Origin: Acheta domesticus
Taxonomy: Eukaryota; Arthropoda; Insecta; Orthoptera; Gryllidae
Assembly (NCBI GenBank): GCA_031308135.1
Contig: JAHLJT010008756.1
Location: forward strand, 69,806,172 to 69,870,171
Length of the DNA stretch: 64,000 nucleotides
Direction: 5' to 3'
The stretch's first letter is position 1. Every line of letters starts with the position of its first letter. The position numbers were made by a program, and so were the translations under genes. Of this stretch, positions 33,971-44,549 are shown one piece after another. The notes under the pieces were generated by a model, which was not told the origin of the DNA, did no database searches, and saw nothing but the letters and a program-made list of their open reading frames with translations.

Positions 33971-34195
33971 CGGCGGGGGCGGGCAATGAGTGGGTTCTTG
34001 GCGAGTGCCGGCGGCGGCGAGCGTCGTTACCGCCCGCTGCTGTTTATGCAAATAAGGCGCCGTCGCCGCCGCCGCCGCCTCCGCACTCGCCTGCTGCACG
34101 CGGACGGCACATGTCGCTCCTGCCCCGCAAGCCGCGCCGCCGCCTCCACGCGTGCACCGGCTAAGAGCAGTGTTCCCTCGAGTTAGCGCTGTCGC
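33950..34195. promoter_or_regulatory. CpG island containing an octamer (ATGCAAAT)
   Basis: The island is GC-rich, with GCCGCCGCCGCCGCC at about 34064. A perfect POU-type octamer ATGCAAAT lies at 34046-34053, just upstream of the GCC run. Promoter function is inference; no transcript evidence can be seen. Confidence 0.35.
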
Positions 34196-34199
34196 ACCT

Positions 34200-35755
34200 G
34201 CTCGTCTCTCGGTAGTTTGAACATTCTTCATTACGCTACATTCATTACGCCTTCACACTACTGTTGAGATGATCAGTGAACAGATTCTTGGCTATCCGAG
34301 AAACGCTGCGTCTTAAGCAAATTTCCCAATGTTGCGGTCGATATAGTGTGTCCTTCCTCAGGGCAAGATGCGCAGAGATGAACTGTGCACGGGTTTGTGT
34401 AGGCTGAGACTCCCCTCCAGTCGGCTAACAGATGGTCGGGAAACGTGATCAGTGCTTTACTTTTATGAGCGTATTTGAAGGATCATTATTTCGCGAAGAT
34501 AATGTGGTGAGTTGCTTTTACCTTCCGTTGAACGAGCGATGATATAATAATAAGAGGTGCATGATTTCTTTGATGATTATACATGAGATGGCTTTCAGAT
34601 GGGATACATATAGGTGTAAGATTCCATACCCACGCTGTGCATTTACCCTTAACTTATATGAGACTCGAATCTGCAGGCTTTGGTACCGCGTACGTGGTAT
34701 CTTCTCAAAGAACATGCTTGGCGGAGATCAGCATTTCATTCTTCCTTATTTCTAAATGTTATAGTCATTTAAGCGTTGTTTATTTCCGATTTCTCATTCC
34801 GCTTTATTATTTTACATTTTTCTATATTTTTCTTCCATTGTTTTATGTACGTCAGACTCTCTATATGGACCTTTTTAAACTAAACTTTGTTTCAATAACA
34901 CCGAACAAATTCTGCCTCTTTTTATACCTTCTCATATACTCCAAATTAACCTCTGGCTATTTTTTGGTTCTGTTTGCTCCTCTCTACATCTGGTATGTTC
35001 CTCTTTCTTCTACTTACTGCATTTTCTCTTAATTTTTCAGAAAATTCTTTCCCACCATTCTCCCTCTCTCTGATTTATTTCTGCTATGAATCCTCATCAT
35101 TTTGTCAGTCTCTTCGTGAGGTGCACAGTGCTAGCCGTAGCGAATGCGATTTTGAATGTGGAACCAGGTATTTCAGGTCCTCTTACTAGCAGGATAAGCC
35201 TCTTTAACTCTTAATATTCCTGTTTTATATCCCACGCCTATTTTTTGTAACTCTCGGACGTTCTCTCGAATCCTCGTTGTTCACTACTGTCGAGTATGTT
35301 TATGAAAGACCCACTGATTTATAATGCTATCTCGGTATATTGATGGTTTTTCCAGTTAGTCGAAAATCACTTTACTTGGTTACTCACCTTTGGTGAATTT
35401 ACTTCAAATGTTTCTGTCTCGGGGAACAGATTAATTTTCAATGGACTCTAGATAATATTTTTACTGTATTTACTATAGATGGAATTTTAAATGTATAATG
35501 GGAATTATTATAAATAACGTATGATAAAAATAAAACGATGTCTATAAATAATGGAAATCACTACCTCATGCATATTAGGAAACTTCCCTTTCCGTTCCCT
35601 ATTTATTCGACACACTTATTTTTATTGCACAGTTCCGTATATTCAGTAGTTTTCAATCTCGTTCTCCACGTTCTTGCATTCTCAGAAGTATAATAGCTAC
35701 CACATTCCTACGCTTCTCTTGCTTATTTCCGTACTTTGCCGTATTTATGTTTGCG
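34200..35755. other. Unannotated DNA
   Basis: The 149-codon plus-strand frame at 34583-35032 is rich in Phe/Leu/Tyr, as expected from T-rich DNA, and has no recognisable family. No feature is called. Confidence 0.5.
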
Positions 35756-35759
35756 GACT

Positions 35760-36005
35760 CTAATCTGTCTTCTGCGAAATCCCGTGAACTCTGCCTGGCG
35801 GCGCCGGCAGACGGCGGCGCTTCCGCAAAACCCCCGTGGCAACGGCGTCCCAGGCGAAACCGCGCGCGAGAACAGCTGTTGTTGAAAGTGTCGGAAGCGC
35901 GCAGTCCAGTTTTTACCCGCGCGCGCGCGAGCCTGCTCCTCGTGACGTAAGCCGCAATCTCCGGGGCCGGTGATCAGTGCGCGCCGCCGCCGCGGTGGCA
36001 CCGTT
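35760..36005. other. CpG-rich island
   Basis: GC-rich with alternating GCGCGCGC at about 35924 and CGCCGCCGCCGCGG near 35982. No exon is recognised. Confidence 0.5.
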
Positions 36006-36109
36006 AACCATCACTCCCCACCCACACCCTACCCACCCCTATAGGGGGAGACACGCTGAAACAACCATGTGGTACCTTGTGACATTACCATAATTTGTTA
36101 CCACTTCCT

Positions 36110-36680
36110 CCACATTTCTGCGGTAACTATCATCTGTATCGTTATTACTACTGCTAATCACCATCATCACTTTATCACCACTACCGCTATCACCACTGAC
36201 ATCATCACCATTAGCACTATCGTCGCAACCATCACCACTATCACCATCATCGCAACTATTATCAACACCTACTATCATTATCACCACTATTATTATCACC
36301 ATTACCATCACCACCACTGTCACCTCACTATTACATGATCACCACTCACCAGTTCTAGAAACTAATATTATTCTATTCCCGCTGCTACCATGTCTGTTAT
36401 CACCATCACCGCTACCATTAAGATCGCTATTATCATGGCCATGTCTATCACTACTTCCAATACCATCAGTACTGTCTCTTGAGTTACCACCAAAACCTCC
36501 ACAGTTTTTTCCACTACCTATTCCACAAACAACACTGACTTCACGACTCTTAACACCAGAACGTTCTCTTCATTTACCAGCATTAGACAATCATCACCAA
36601 TGTAAATTTAATAACCAGTGTCATCATTCAGCGCTATCGCGCCGCTAGAATTACCATCACTACTATCACAAGCATCACAG
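36110..36680 (+). repeat. ATC/ACC triplet-rich low-complexity tract
   Basis: Degenerate ATC, ACC and ACT triplets (CATCACCATTACCACTATCA and the like) run for about 570 bases. A weaker version continues at 37060-37400. Histidine/threonine/isoleucine-rich frames across it are artefacts. Confidence 0.85.
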
Positions 36681-39085
36681 AGAATACATCCCACAAATGC
36701 CATCAGTTCCTCTCACTTTTCTACCAACATGCCAAAAATCAAGTAACAATGAAGAATGGGAAACCAGAGAAATAGAAATAATAAAATGTTTTCTAAGATA
36801 TAAGAAAGTATAATGATTGAGATGTTGAAAAAAACATGCAGACACTTTAATTATTTGGGAGTGTAGTGATGTATGGTTGAAGATGAATAGAAAGGAGTGG
36901 AAAAGATGGAGCATGCATTATTAAATGTTTGGCCAGAATTTCATGTAAAGTAGTTACTGAATGAATAGAGGTGTAAACAGTTGGAAATTGGAAGAAAATT
37001 TATGAGCAAACCCATATACATTCTCGAAAACGATTTGTTAAGTAAAACTAGTCTCCGGCATCGTCGTTGGTCCCACAAATCCACTATACCATAGCACCAC
37101 CACCTCTTCCTCCCAATCCATCATTACCATTCTAACATCTTCGCAGCAGCAACAAACATCGTCGTAGTCACTGTCACTATGACATAAGAGCAATATGAAT
37201 CCATCATCTTAAACTCTATACAAAATCAATATTATATCCACCTTCTTCACCAACTTCTTCATTTCTATTTCACCCATCTCACTAACTCTAACATTGCTAC
37301 TACCACATCATCCGCCACACTCATGTACTCCACGTAACAATCTTCATAACCGCAACCACCACTCCCATCTCTTTTACAGCCACCAGCCATGCTGCATCCA
37401 CTGTCACCGTCTGCCTTTGGCACAATTACCTCTCGGTCCACCACGAGAATTCTCTCTCTTCTTAATTGGCCGTTGCCCAGAATGGTGCAGATTTTACTGT
37501 TACTTGTTTGGTGGTTTAAGTGAGTGAGAAGTACTTTCTACGTTTCCAAGACCCTCCTCATCCCCCCTTGTCCAGTGCGAAGGTCATTGTCGCTGGAAGG
37601 AGCCGCGGAGGCAATGTCCAGTTGACGAGGTGAAAGGGCGGAAGACGTTAAAAACGCAAGTGGAAGGTCAGTGGACTTGCAATGGACACCTAACTTCATC
37701 CACGCACAGGAAGGACTCGAGACACTCCGCAAACGTGTTCTCTTTTTTCATTATTGCTTTCACTTCGTTGTTTTGTACATTTTCGTAATGGTTCTACGTT
37801 CTCACTTAAATGAATAAAACTCCAGAATTTGATGGATGCTTGCTGATTGCAATCGAAAATATTCTTTCAAGACAAATTATGTAAAAACGGGTATTTTTAT
37901 AGTGAATAGCTGAAATTTTCAAACAAGTTTGGGGTCTTAAATGGAAAGTCATTCTATACAAGCCTCGTTTCAAAACTCGTGTTACTTAAATTATTTAATT
38001 TAAATATTTAGCGATTTATTAACATTTGCACACGTGGCAAAAAAAAGTTGTAATAAATTTGGATATACAACTCTATTGATGAACTAAATTCAAAACATAT
38101 ATATCATATATCGTTTATTTTTACCTCATTTGCAAACATCCATGCTCGTAAATTAAAACTGTTGACGAACTGTCATTGTCTCATGTTACAAATTATTTCA
38201 CTAAAAGAAAGAAACATTTTACAATTAACATGGGTGGATATAATACCGAAGAATACTACGACAATTGGGCATTACGTGCTGATGCAACTACAATGACAGT
38301 TATATATTGTCTCATGTTGCAGAGACTACTATTCCATGGAGACATGTCTGTAAGACAGTTATATTAAATATTATGTCATGTTTAAGCGTAACGACTTCGG
38401 TATTTGAAAATAAAAATTGAAAAAAGTAAATTACTGACTTTCATCTTCACTATTGTAGCCAATCCCTATTCTTTGGATTTGTTACAACTAGCAAATCTTT
38501 CATTCACTAATTTCGTGACGGATAGCTGTCCCGTCACGCACTCCTGGGAAATTTCTGGGTAGAATAAAGTTCCCTATCGGGGGTGGGTTCGTCTTTTCAA
38601 CTAGCTACCAATTAACATCCCAACACAATTTGAAATAATAATGACAATATATTCTTATAAATGAAAGTTTTGTACAACTGTTCTTACATTTAGTTACGGT
38701 AGCTATCTTTCCCTACCTAAAAACTGCAGTTTTTTCTCTAAGATGATGTTAACTTTGCATCTTGTTTCAAAGTAACAACTTACACACCCACAAAATCAAT
38801 GAAAAACACATACAAAATACACTTCAAAAATAACCCTGAAAAAAATACATACACATACAATATTCAGTGGTCTTGTAATGTCTTTGGATTCCTTACACTT
38901 GAATTTAGTGAATTAATTCTGTACAAAAAAAACACAATTTTACACTATTTACAAAATCCCCTATCTGATTTCAATTACGACTTTAGTGAGAGAAAGAAAT
39001 GACTTTTCAGATTATCAAGAATACTGTGCAATACAGTTCTGAATTGAGATTTAGTAAAAGTTCTTTTGGTTTCGTTAAACTCACG
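36681..39085. other. Unannotated DNA
   Basis: AT-rich apart from the CACCAC-rich patch near 37080-37440. No gene is supported. Confidence 0.55.
38514..38538. other. Perfect 8-bp hairpin
   Basis: CGTGACGG, nine bases, then CCGTCACG. It is an isolated inverted repeat in AT-rich DNA with no other context. Confidence 0.8.
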
Positions 39086-39089
39086 GCCG

Positions 39090-39250
39090 TCGAACCTCTG
39101 TAGAATTCCGCGCTGCGAAGACAGCTGCAAGATATTGTCCACGCTGCCAAGGTCGCAGGGTCCCGTGCTCCGCTCCGCGCGCTGCTTGCTGCGTCGAAAT
39201 CGTGAGGCCACCGCGCGCCGTCTCCCCTCGGCTAGCGGTGTTTTCCAGTT
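39090..39250. other. Small CpG-rich patch
   Basis: A short GC-rich segment with CGCTCCGCGCGCTGC and similar words. No exon is recognisable. Confidence 0.4.
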
Positions 39251-40455
39251 GGCTCCTCAGGCGATGATCCCCTCCGAATCCAAGTCCGGAATCTCCACTT
39301 ATGACTTTGTATTGGCAAAAGTCAAATTAATTATAATGTCGATTACAGTTCTTATAATTCTGGAGATCTTTATAAATACGTTTTCCGAATAAAATTTCAA
39401 ACGATAGTACAGACTTTCTGGTAGAGCATACACGTGTCGCTTAACGTCGTCGTAGCGCACAAGATGGCTGACTATTCACTTTTTGTAACTCCAACACGAT
39501 ATGACAACGAATACATACAACTGATCGCTTCGGCGACTCGGACAACAAGAAGGTTGAATTCTTTTGGCACAAGCTCTTGCCGTTACTGTTGGTTCATTCT
39601 AATTTTTCATTGGCTGACACAAGAGTGCGTTCAGAAATTAAGTTTACGACTGTCGCCATCTCCTCCTCACCAGATGAACTATTTGTCCGAGATACGGTGT
39701 CGTGCCTTCACTGCTAGTTTCCTCATTTATTTAAACTGTAATCGCGTATTAGCGGTTACACTATTTACATCTTTAGCAATACTTAATTCTGGGAATGTGA
39801 TATTTCCAATCTACATAACTATGCAATTTTTTTAACGTATTGACATACTTCTTTTAAACCAGGGGAATAACTATTTTAAACCACCCTACAATGTCGGATG
39901 AAACAGATTTGAACAATTGCAACCACCATTTCATTCTCCGCAAATCATTATTACCTCCTGTTTGCACGGGGCACATAGTATTTGCCACATCTCTTATTTC
40001 CAATGTCTGTTCGCGGCTTTTTCATAAAGAAGAGACTACGTGTGGTATAGTGGTGGAACTACTCAAGTTCCAGCTCCGAATACCGGGGGCCACATCCCAG
40101 TTGATCCACGCTGAATTTGTGGTTTCAAAATGGGTTCAAGGCAGGATTCCTCAGGGTTCTTTGTCTTCTCCTGGACCTTCAATACACCATTATGCCATTA
40201 AAATACTTTCAACAAGTCACACCAGAGTTCATTCAAACCATACATGCTCGGATGGTTCAAAAATCCCACGAACACCTCCCACCATCATCCTCCTTTCATC
40301 CCTCATCATCACCCTATCACGTCAGTCTTAATAGTAATAATAATAATAATAATAGTAATAATAATAACCACAATCACCTCCCACCACCCACTACCCACCT
40401 GTCGCCTTCCACCATCATCCTGGCGCTTCACCTCTCATCATAATCCGTTCACCTC
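39251..40455. other. Unannotated DNA with (TAA)n and a possible LINE remnant
   Basis: A 133-codon frame at 39434-39835 and a 146-codon frame at 39891-40331 are unrecognised as wholes. Inside the second, residues RIPQGSLSSP (about 40145) recall reverse-transcriptase motif B of Jockey/CR1-type LINEs. Nothing else around it supports that. A (TAA)n run lies at 40330-40368. Confidence 0.3.
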
Positions 40456-40456
40456 A

Positions 40457-40520
40457 TTAATAATAATGATAATAACAATAATAATAATAATATTAATAAT
40501 AATAATAATAATAATAATTG
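40457..40520. repeat. (TAA)n microsatellite at the 5' junction of the LINE
   Basis: About 64 bases of TAA/AAT with a few substitutions directly abut the truncated 5' end of the LINE. The LINE's 3' end is also an AAT run. Confidence 0.9.
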
Positions 40521-40534
40521 CTACTCAAAGCGGG

Positions 40535-40825
40535 AGACAGATCTTTGGCGAAGAACTACAGGCATTACGTGCTGTACTTGTCTGCCAGCACTGTACAAAG
40601 TTATAACTTCAGCCATAGCTGACAAAATGTACAGACATCTAGATAAGAATCATCTAATGCCAGCTGAACAAAAAGGATGTCGTAAAGGCTCTTATGGCTG
40701 TAAGGAAATCTTGCTCCTGAATAAAGTCATCTTGAATGATGTAAAGAAACGCAAACGTAATTTGAGCATGGCTTGGATTGACTACCAGAAGCCTTTGATA
40801 GTGTACCACACGATTGGATTTTGAA
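40535..40825 (+). pseudogene. LINE reverse transcriptase, N-terminal fragment
   Basis: This frame covers the early RT blocks: CLPALYKVITSAIADKMYRH, LMPAEQKGCRKGSYGC and NLSMAWIDYQK. It then loses frame at about 40788-40792, just before the motif A aspartate. One base fewer than expected in the CAGAAGCC context is the simplest cause. The conserved FDSVPHDW of motif A is readable in the next frame from 40791. No start codon context is meaningful because the element is 5' truncated. Conserved residues are intact on both sides of the break, so the shift is probably a late mutation. The catalytic role of the intact protein is target-primed reverse transcription of the element RNA. Confidence 0.85.
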
Positions 40826-41828
40826 AACACTGGAGATCTATCGATTTCATCCTAGACTTATTGAATTTTGCAAGGCTAGTATGAAGTCGTGGAGTACCAG
40901 CTTACTAATACACAGCGGAAAGGAAGCAGTAGAAACCAGAAGTATTCAGATTAACAGGGGAATTTTTCAAGGAGATTCACTATCCCCTCTGCTGTTTTGC
41001 ATTAGTTTGATCCCACTATCGAGACAGTTGTCGCAAGCTGATTTTGGTTTTAAGCTCCATGGTGATGAAAGGCCAGTATCACGTTTGTTTTACATGGATG
41101 ATCTGAAAGTGTTTGCTAAGAATGAAGCGATTCTCTCCCAAATGCTGTCTGTCGTGAATGACTTTAGCAATGACATCTGCATGAAGGTTGGTCTTGACAA
41201 GTGTGCAAAAATCAATTTAAAAAGAGGGAAACTCACAACGTCTGAGAACATTGAAATTGATACGTACACAGTAATTCAAGATCTTGAGCCAGGTAAAATT
41301 TACAAATATCTGGGCATTGAAGAATGTGAAACCATCTCGAACGACAGAATGAAAGAGAGAATTCGTAGGGAGTATTATAGGAGAGTGAGACTGGTCCTGC
41401 AGTCCGCTCTGAATTCCAGGAATAAAATTTCTGCAATAGGTAGTTTGGCGGTACCTGTAGCCGAATACAGTTTTGGACTAGTGGACTGGACTGAGCAGGA
41501 AATTCGCACGATGGATCTAAAAACCAGAAAACTGCTAACAATGCATCATGTTGCCCACCCTCGAGCTGATATACATAGACTTTATGTGTCACGTAAGGAA
41601 GGAGGAAGAGGCCTCAGACAAATTGAGGCCTGCTGGCACAACGCAATAGTCGGGATGGGAAAGTATGTAGTCAGCCATCAAGATGACACTCTAATGAGGC
41701 AGGTCATGAAATCTGACCGAAGAATGGGAAACAGAGGCATTGTTAGTGTAGCTAGAAGCATTGCGAAGAAAACTAGGCAAGACACGTCGAATAACACAGA
41801 CACTGATGCTGCTAAACATGAAGTGTGA
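40791..41828 (+). pseudogene. LINE reverse transcriptase, core and thumb
   Basis: This is the longest credible coding remnant in the window, about 345 codons. It has motif A (FDSVPHDW, before the first Met at 40821), motif B GIFQGDSLSPLLFC (residues 47-60 counted from that Met), the catalytic motif C FYMDD (90-94), GLDKCAK (124-130) and the motif E-like YKYLGIEE (161-168). A thumb segment follows with VAEYSFGLVDWTEQEI and RKEGGRGLRQIE. The polymerase residues are intact, yet the frame ends in an unrelated tail and stop at 41826-41828. The downstream domains are in a different frame, so this protein would lack its endonuclease. FYMDD instead of the commoner FADD is usual in some RLE-type LINEs. 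Confidence 0.9.
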
Positions 41829-41838
41829 GACACAAAAA

Positions 41839-42213
41839 ATGTTAAACAAATCGTGGAGAGACAAACCACTCCACGGACAATACCTAAAAAGAATGGACAA
41901 GGTGCAGATCAATAAAGATCAATAATTTATGTGGCTTAAAAGGGGAAGAATGAAGCCACAATCGGAAGCACTTGTAATAGCTGCCCAAGATCAGGCCTTG
42001 AGAACACGACATTATGATAAAGCGGTTCTCAAAATTTCCCAAGATGATAAATACCGCATTTGCCTTGAGCAAGTAGAAACCATTGATCATATTGTCTCAG
42101 CTTGTCCAATCCTAGCAAAGACGGAATACCTGAAAAGACATGACAGGGTGTGTAGCTATCTCCACTGGCAGATCTGTACCGCCCTCGAAGTTCCAAACAC
42201 ATGCCCCAAGTGA
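41839..42213 (+). pseudogene. LINE zinc-knuckle segment (damaged)
   Basis: This frame encodes SWRDKPLHGQYLKRMDKV, then an in-frame TAA (41923-41925). It continues to the knuckle YRICLEQVETIDHIVSACP (residues from about 42052) and the following TEYLKRHDRVCSYLHWQIC. In this LINE group the knuckle normally reads CxxC...H....C. Here the first cysteine position is tyrosine, so metal binding would be lost. The segment stops at TGA (42211-42213), in a place where tryptophan is expected before YEH. It originally continued into the endonuclease, which is in the same frame. Confidence 0.8.
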
Positions 42214-42615
42214 TACGAACACTCACCAAAACCGGTGACGTCTGTTGGATTGTGTACGATATTGGACGACCAACAAATTCAAACTGATCGCACGATAGCG
42301 GCAAACAAACCGGATATAGTTATCCGGGATTTGGCGAAAAAATCGTGTTTACTTATCGATGTTGCTGTACCTTGCGATCAAAACGTTGTTACCAAGGAGG
42401 CAGAGAAACGTCTTAAATACAAGAGTTTGGAAATCGAGATCAGCCGAATGTGGGGCGTAAACGCACAGGTCGTCCCGATAGTTATCAGAGCTCTGGGATT
42501 TGTTCCGAAAAATTTGAGTAAGAACTCGTCTAAACTCCCAGGTAATTCAAAAGAATGGGAAGTGCAAGAAATTTCTTTATTTGGAACAGCCCACATTTTG
42601 CGTAAAGTATTGTAG
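42214..42615 (+). pseudogene. LINE restriction-like endonuclease domain
   Basis: This is in the same frame as the knuckle, directly after the TGA. The domain shows IQTDRTIAANKPDIVIRD, then CLLIDVAVPCDQNV and KEAEKRLKYKSLEIEISRMW. The PD dipeptide, the downstream D of LIDVAVP and the following lysines match the PD-(D/E)XK nuclease that nicks target DNA in R2/R4-type elements. The C-terminal block VPIVIRALGFVPKN...SLFGTAHILRKVL is also typical. The nuclease residues look intact, but it cannot be joined to an active RT without the lost frame. A region in another frame (42616-42716) leads to the tail and is probably 3' UTR. Confidence 0.85.
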
Positions 42616-42716
42616 AGGCACTGATAGTCACCGGATCTGTTTCTTAGGTAGCTGGTTGCAACCTGGAGTAGATTTTATATTCAGCCGACTCATAAGATCT
42701 TTAGTCGTGATGAAAT

Positions 42717-42717
42717 G

Positions 42718-42769
<52 letters not shown>

Positions 42770-42770
42770 T
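42717..42770. repeat. (AAT)18 tail of the LINE
   Basis: Fifty-four bases of perfect AAT follow GATGAAATGGAA. It is the 3' repeat tail of the LINE or the target microsatellite, and the two cannot be told apart from one copy. Confidence 0.95.
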
Positions 42771-42935
42771 CACAGCAGAGACAAAGTTGCTCGGGTCCGT
42801 GGTCTAACACACGTGTCTCCTGGGTAACGATAAATTATCCACTGTGATTCGCCGCCTGCACGCTTGACCACTGGTCAGCGCGTCTCCAAATGGCGTGATA
42901 CCAAGGGTTGGCGTTGAAATAAATAAATAAATACA
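42771..42935 (+). mobile_element. Possible short SINE with (AAAT)n tail
   Basis: It starts right after the AAT run with GGTCCGTGGTCTAACACACG (weak box A) and CCTGGGTAACGATAAATTATCC (very degraded box B position). It ends in AAATAAATAAATAAATAC. The tail and size fit a SINE, but the promoter boxes are poor. Call with caution. Confidence 0.35.
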
Positions 42936-43044
42936 TCTTAAGAATAGAAGAAAAGGTCGTAATAAAAATACAGGGGAGAGGCTAGTGGAGAAGGATCCGT
43001 CTAACGCTCGATCCTAAAGATTCGTTGTTTAAGGTACTGTTCCA

Positions 43045-43512
43045 ACATCTGACAGGATGAGTTGAGATCAGCGCTAGCATTGCCGCTGACTTTCCAGTGA
43101 CTCTGCCTGGAAAGTCCCAGGGTTCCATACCCGATGATGGCGGATTCGGGACACTAGCTTTATAGGTCGAAATAACGAGCTGTCTGGAGAATTCAACAGG
43201 CGACTGCTGTGGCTGATGATAGTTGTCCGTGATTTCTCCGAAAAGTAGAAGGCGAATTTAGAGGCAGTGACCTAACAAAAGGACCATGAACAGCGTGCGA
43301 TCTATCCTTTCTCTTCCTTATCCTCTTCTACCCCATTACTTACCGACACGCTTATATGCAGTATACTACTACACATGTCGGGAGACCAGAGCTTGGCTGA
43401 GGTGAGAGACCACTATGGAGATCACTATCCAAGTGGGAGACGAATACCGCTAACTGCCGGAATAAAACATTCACTACACTAACGGAACTACTACTAATAG
43501 AAGTCTCTCAGA
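43045..43512 (+). mobile_element. SINE-1 copy 7 (near full length)
   Basis: Head with box-B-like GGGTTCCATACCC (43120), then GATGGCGGATTCGGGACACT, CTGGAGAATTCAACAGGCGA, ATTTCTCCGAAAAG, GCGTGCGATCTATCC, TACTACTACACATGTCGGGA and CACTAACGGAACTACTACTA. It is the longest copy (about 470 bp) and contains the central block that copy 6 lacks. The TCAA tail is eroded. Confidence 0.8.
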
Positions 43513-43609
43513 CCGAAATCCGCCTTAAATCGATTAGAGGCAATACGTAAACGATCCAATACAGCAGCGGGTCTATAGAATTCTCTCCCAGCGATCCCGA
43601 CCGATCGCT
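43513..43609. other. Short spacer between SINEs
   Basis: Nothing recognised. Confidence 0.4.
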
Positions 43610-43745
43610 GTTACCTAGCTGTTTACCCAGTGTCGAAGATATGCGACCGTAGGGTCTCGAACCCAGTAACCTCCCATAGGCATCTTCAGTAGTTCGCGTA
43701 CTGGAGGCTGAGCCTTTTAGATCACTTCGTCACGCGCCTATTGAA
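43610..43745 (-). mobile_element. tRNA-derived SINE head, minus strand
   Basis: On the minus strand it reads GCGCGTGACGAAGTGATCTA (box A region) and, about 47 bases on, the box B GGGTTCGAGACCC. It is a short tRNA-like head with little body. It may be an antisense SINE of another family. Confidence 0.5.
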
Positions 43746-44545
43746 CATTCACTCTACTGAGTGCACGTACCGGGAGGACTGAACCAGAACCGTCGTCGTC
43801 CGCTGCCGTGCGACTAGTTCGTTCCGGTCCACCTGCGTCATAAACGTCTCGGACGCGAGCGCGGAGACACGTCATCCTAACTGGGAGGGGGGGGTAAGAA
43901 GATGAAGAAGCCTGAAGCGGCACGGCGTACACAGCGATGGTAGCAGCAGGAGCGGCAGCGGCGACTGCGGCGTAAAATCAATGGGACTCGTAACGACCCT
44001 CGGCGTTCCGCCAGAACAGCGCCGAGCGGCCGGCTGACACTGCGCACGTGCCCACGGTGAACAACTGACGGATATGGTGATGATGATTGTGGTAGTGGTA
44101 ATGGTGAGGGTGATGCTGAAGAGGGTGAGGTGATGGTGACGGTGAGGGTGACGGTAAGGGTGCAATTCTCAGAATGTAGTCTTGAAACGACTTAGACAAA
44201 GTTTTGCAAAGTGCGGCAAAATTCCCGCGTCAGTGACGTGATGTGCATTATTTATTTATGTAATTGACTGAATTTATTAACCGGATATAATACGTTTCTC
44301 TGGTAAAACTAATGATGCACCCTTCGATTTCCGGGCATTTATTATTCATATTCATTCTGTCTCACCTGCTACTCCTCTCCCTGCCATGTTTGTTATGATC
44401 ATCGTTGCTATCACACTTGCTGTGGGCAGCTAAAAACTCATCGCTGCATACTCGAAGAACACTGATCTTCAATTATCCTGAATCTAATTGCGCTATTGGA
44501 ATGAATTAAAATTCATTTAGTAGAAAATTTTATGGGATTTCCTAT
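43746..44545. other. Mixed DNA with a GGTGAT-rich patch
   Basis: Positions 43750-44060 are moderately GC-rich. Positions 44070-44160 hold GGTGAT/GGTAATGGTGAGG repeats. AT-rich DNA follows. The histidine-rich minus-strand frames across the repeat are artefacts. Confidence 0.5.
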
Positions 44546-44549
44546 ACAT

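Larger units (their letters stand above)
40521..42770 (+). mobile_element. 5'-truncated R2/R4-type LINE (Dong-like)
   Basis: A 2.25-kb non-LTR retrotransposon remnant. In order it holds the reverse-transcriptase core, the thumb region, a CCHC-type zinc knuckle and a PD-(D/E)XK restriction-like endonuclease, then a short 3' UTR and an (AAT)18 tail. The endonuclease after the RT is diagnostic of the R2/R4/NeSL/CRE group, which lacks an APE endonuclease. The copy lies between (TAA)n runs on both sides. That suits the Dong/R4 clade, whose Bombyx member inserts into TAA repeats. The coding part is broken by a frameshift in the RT, a frame change near 41830 and two in-frame stops, so it is dead. 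Everything upstream of the early RT motifs is missing. Confidence 0.9.

Noticed and set aside
33548..34231. 227-codon minus-strand Ser/Pro-rich frame
   Set aside because: It lies across a tandem duplication with indels not all in threes, and across a CpG island; there is no domain.
36120..36680. CRISPR-like or other regular array in the triplet-rich tract
   Set aside because: The units are degenerate triplets without spacer structure, and the genome is eukaryotic.
39434..40331. 133- and 146-codon plus-strand frames
   Set aside because: No recognisable family as wholes, no splice context and no paired evidence.
41233..41592. 119-codon minus-strand frame
   Set aside because: It is a shadow of the LINE reverse transcriptase on the plus strand.
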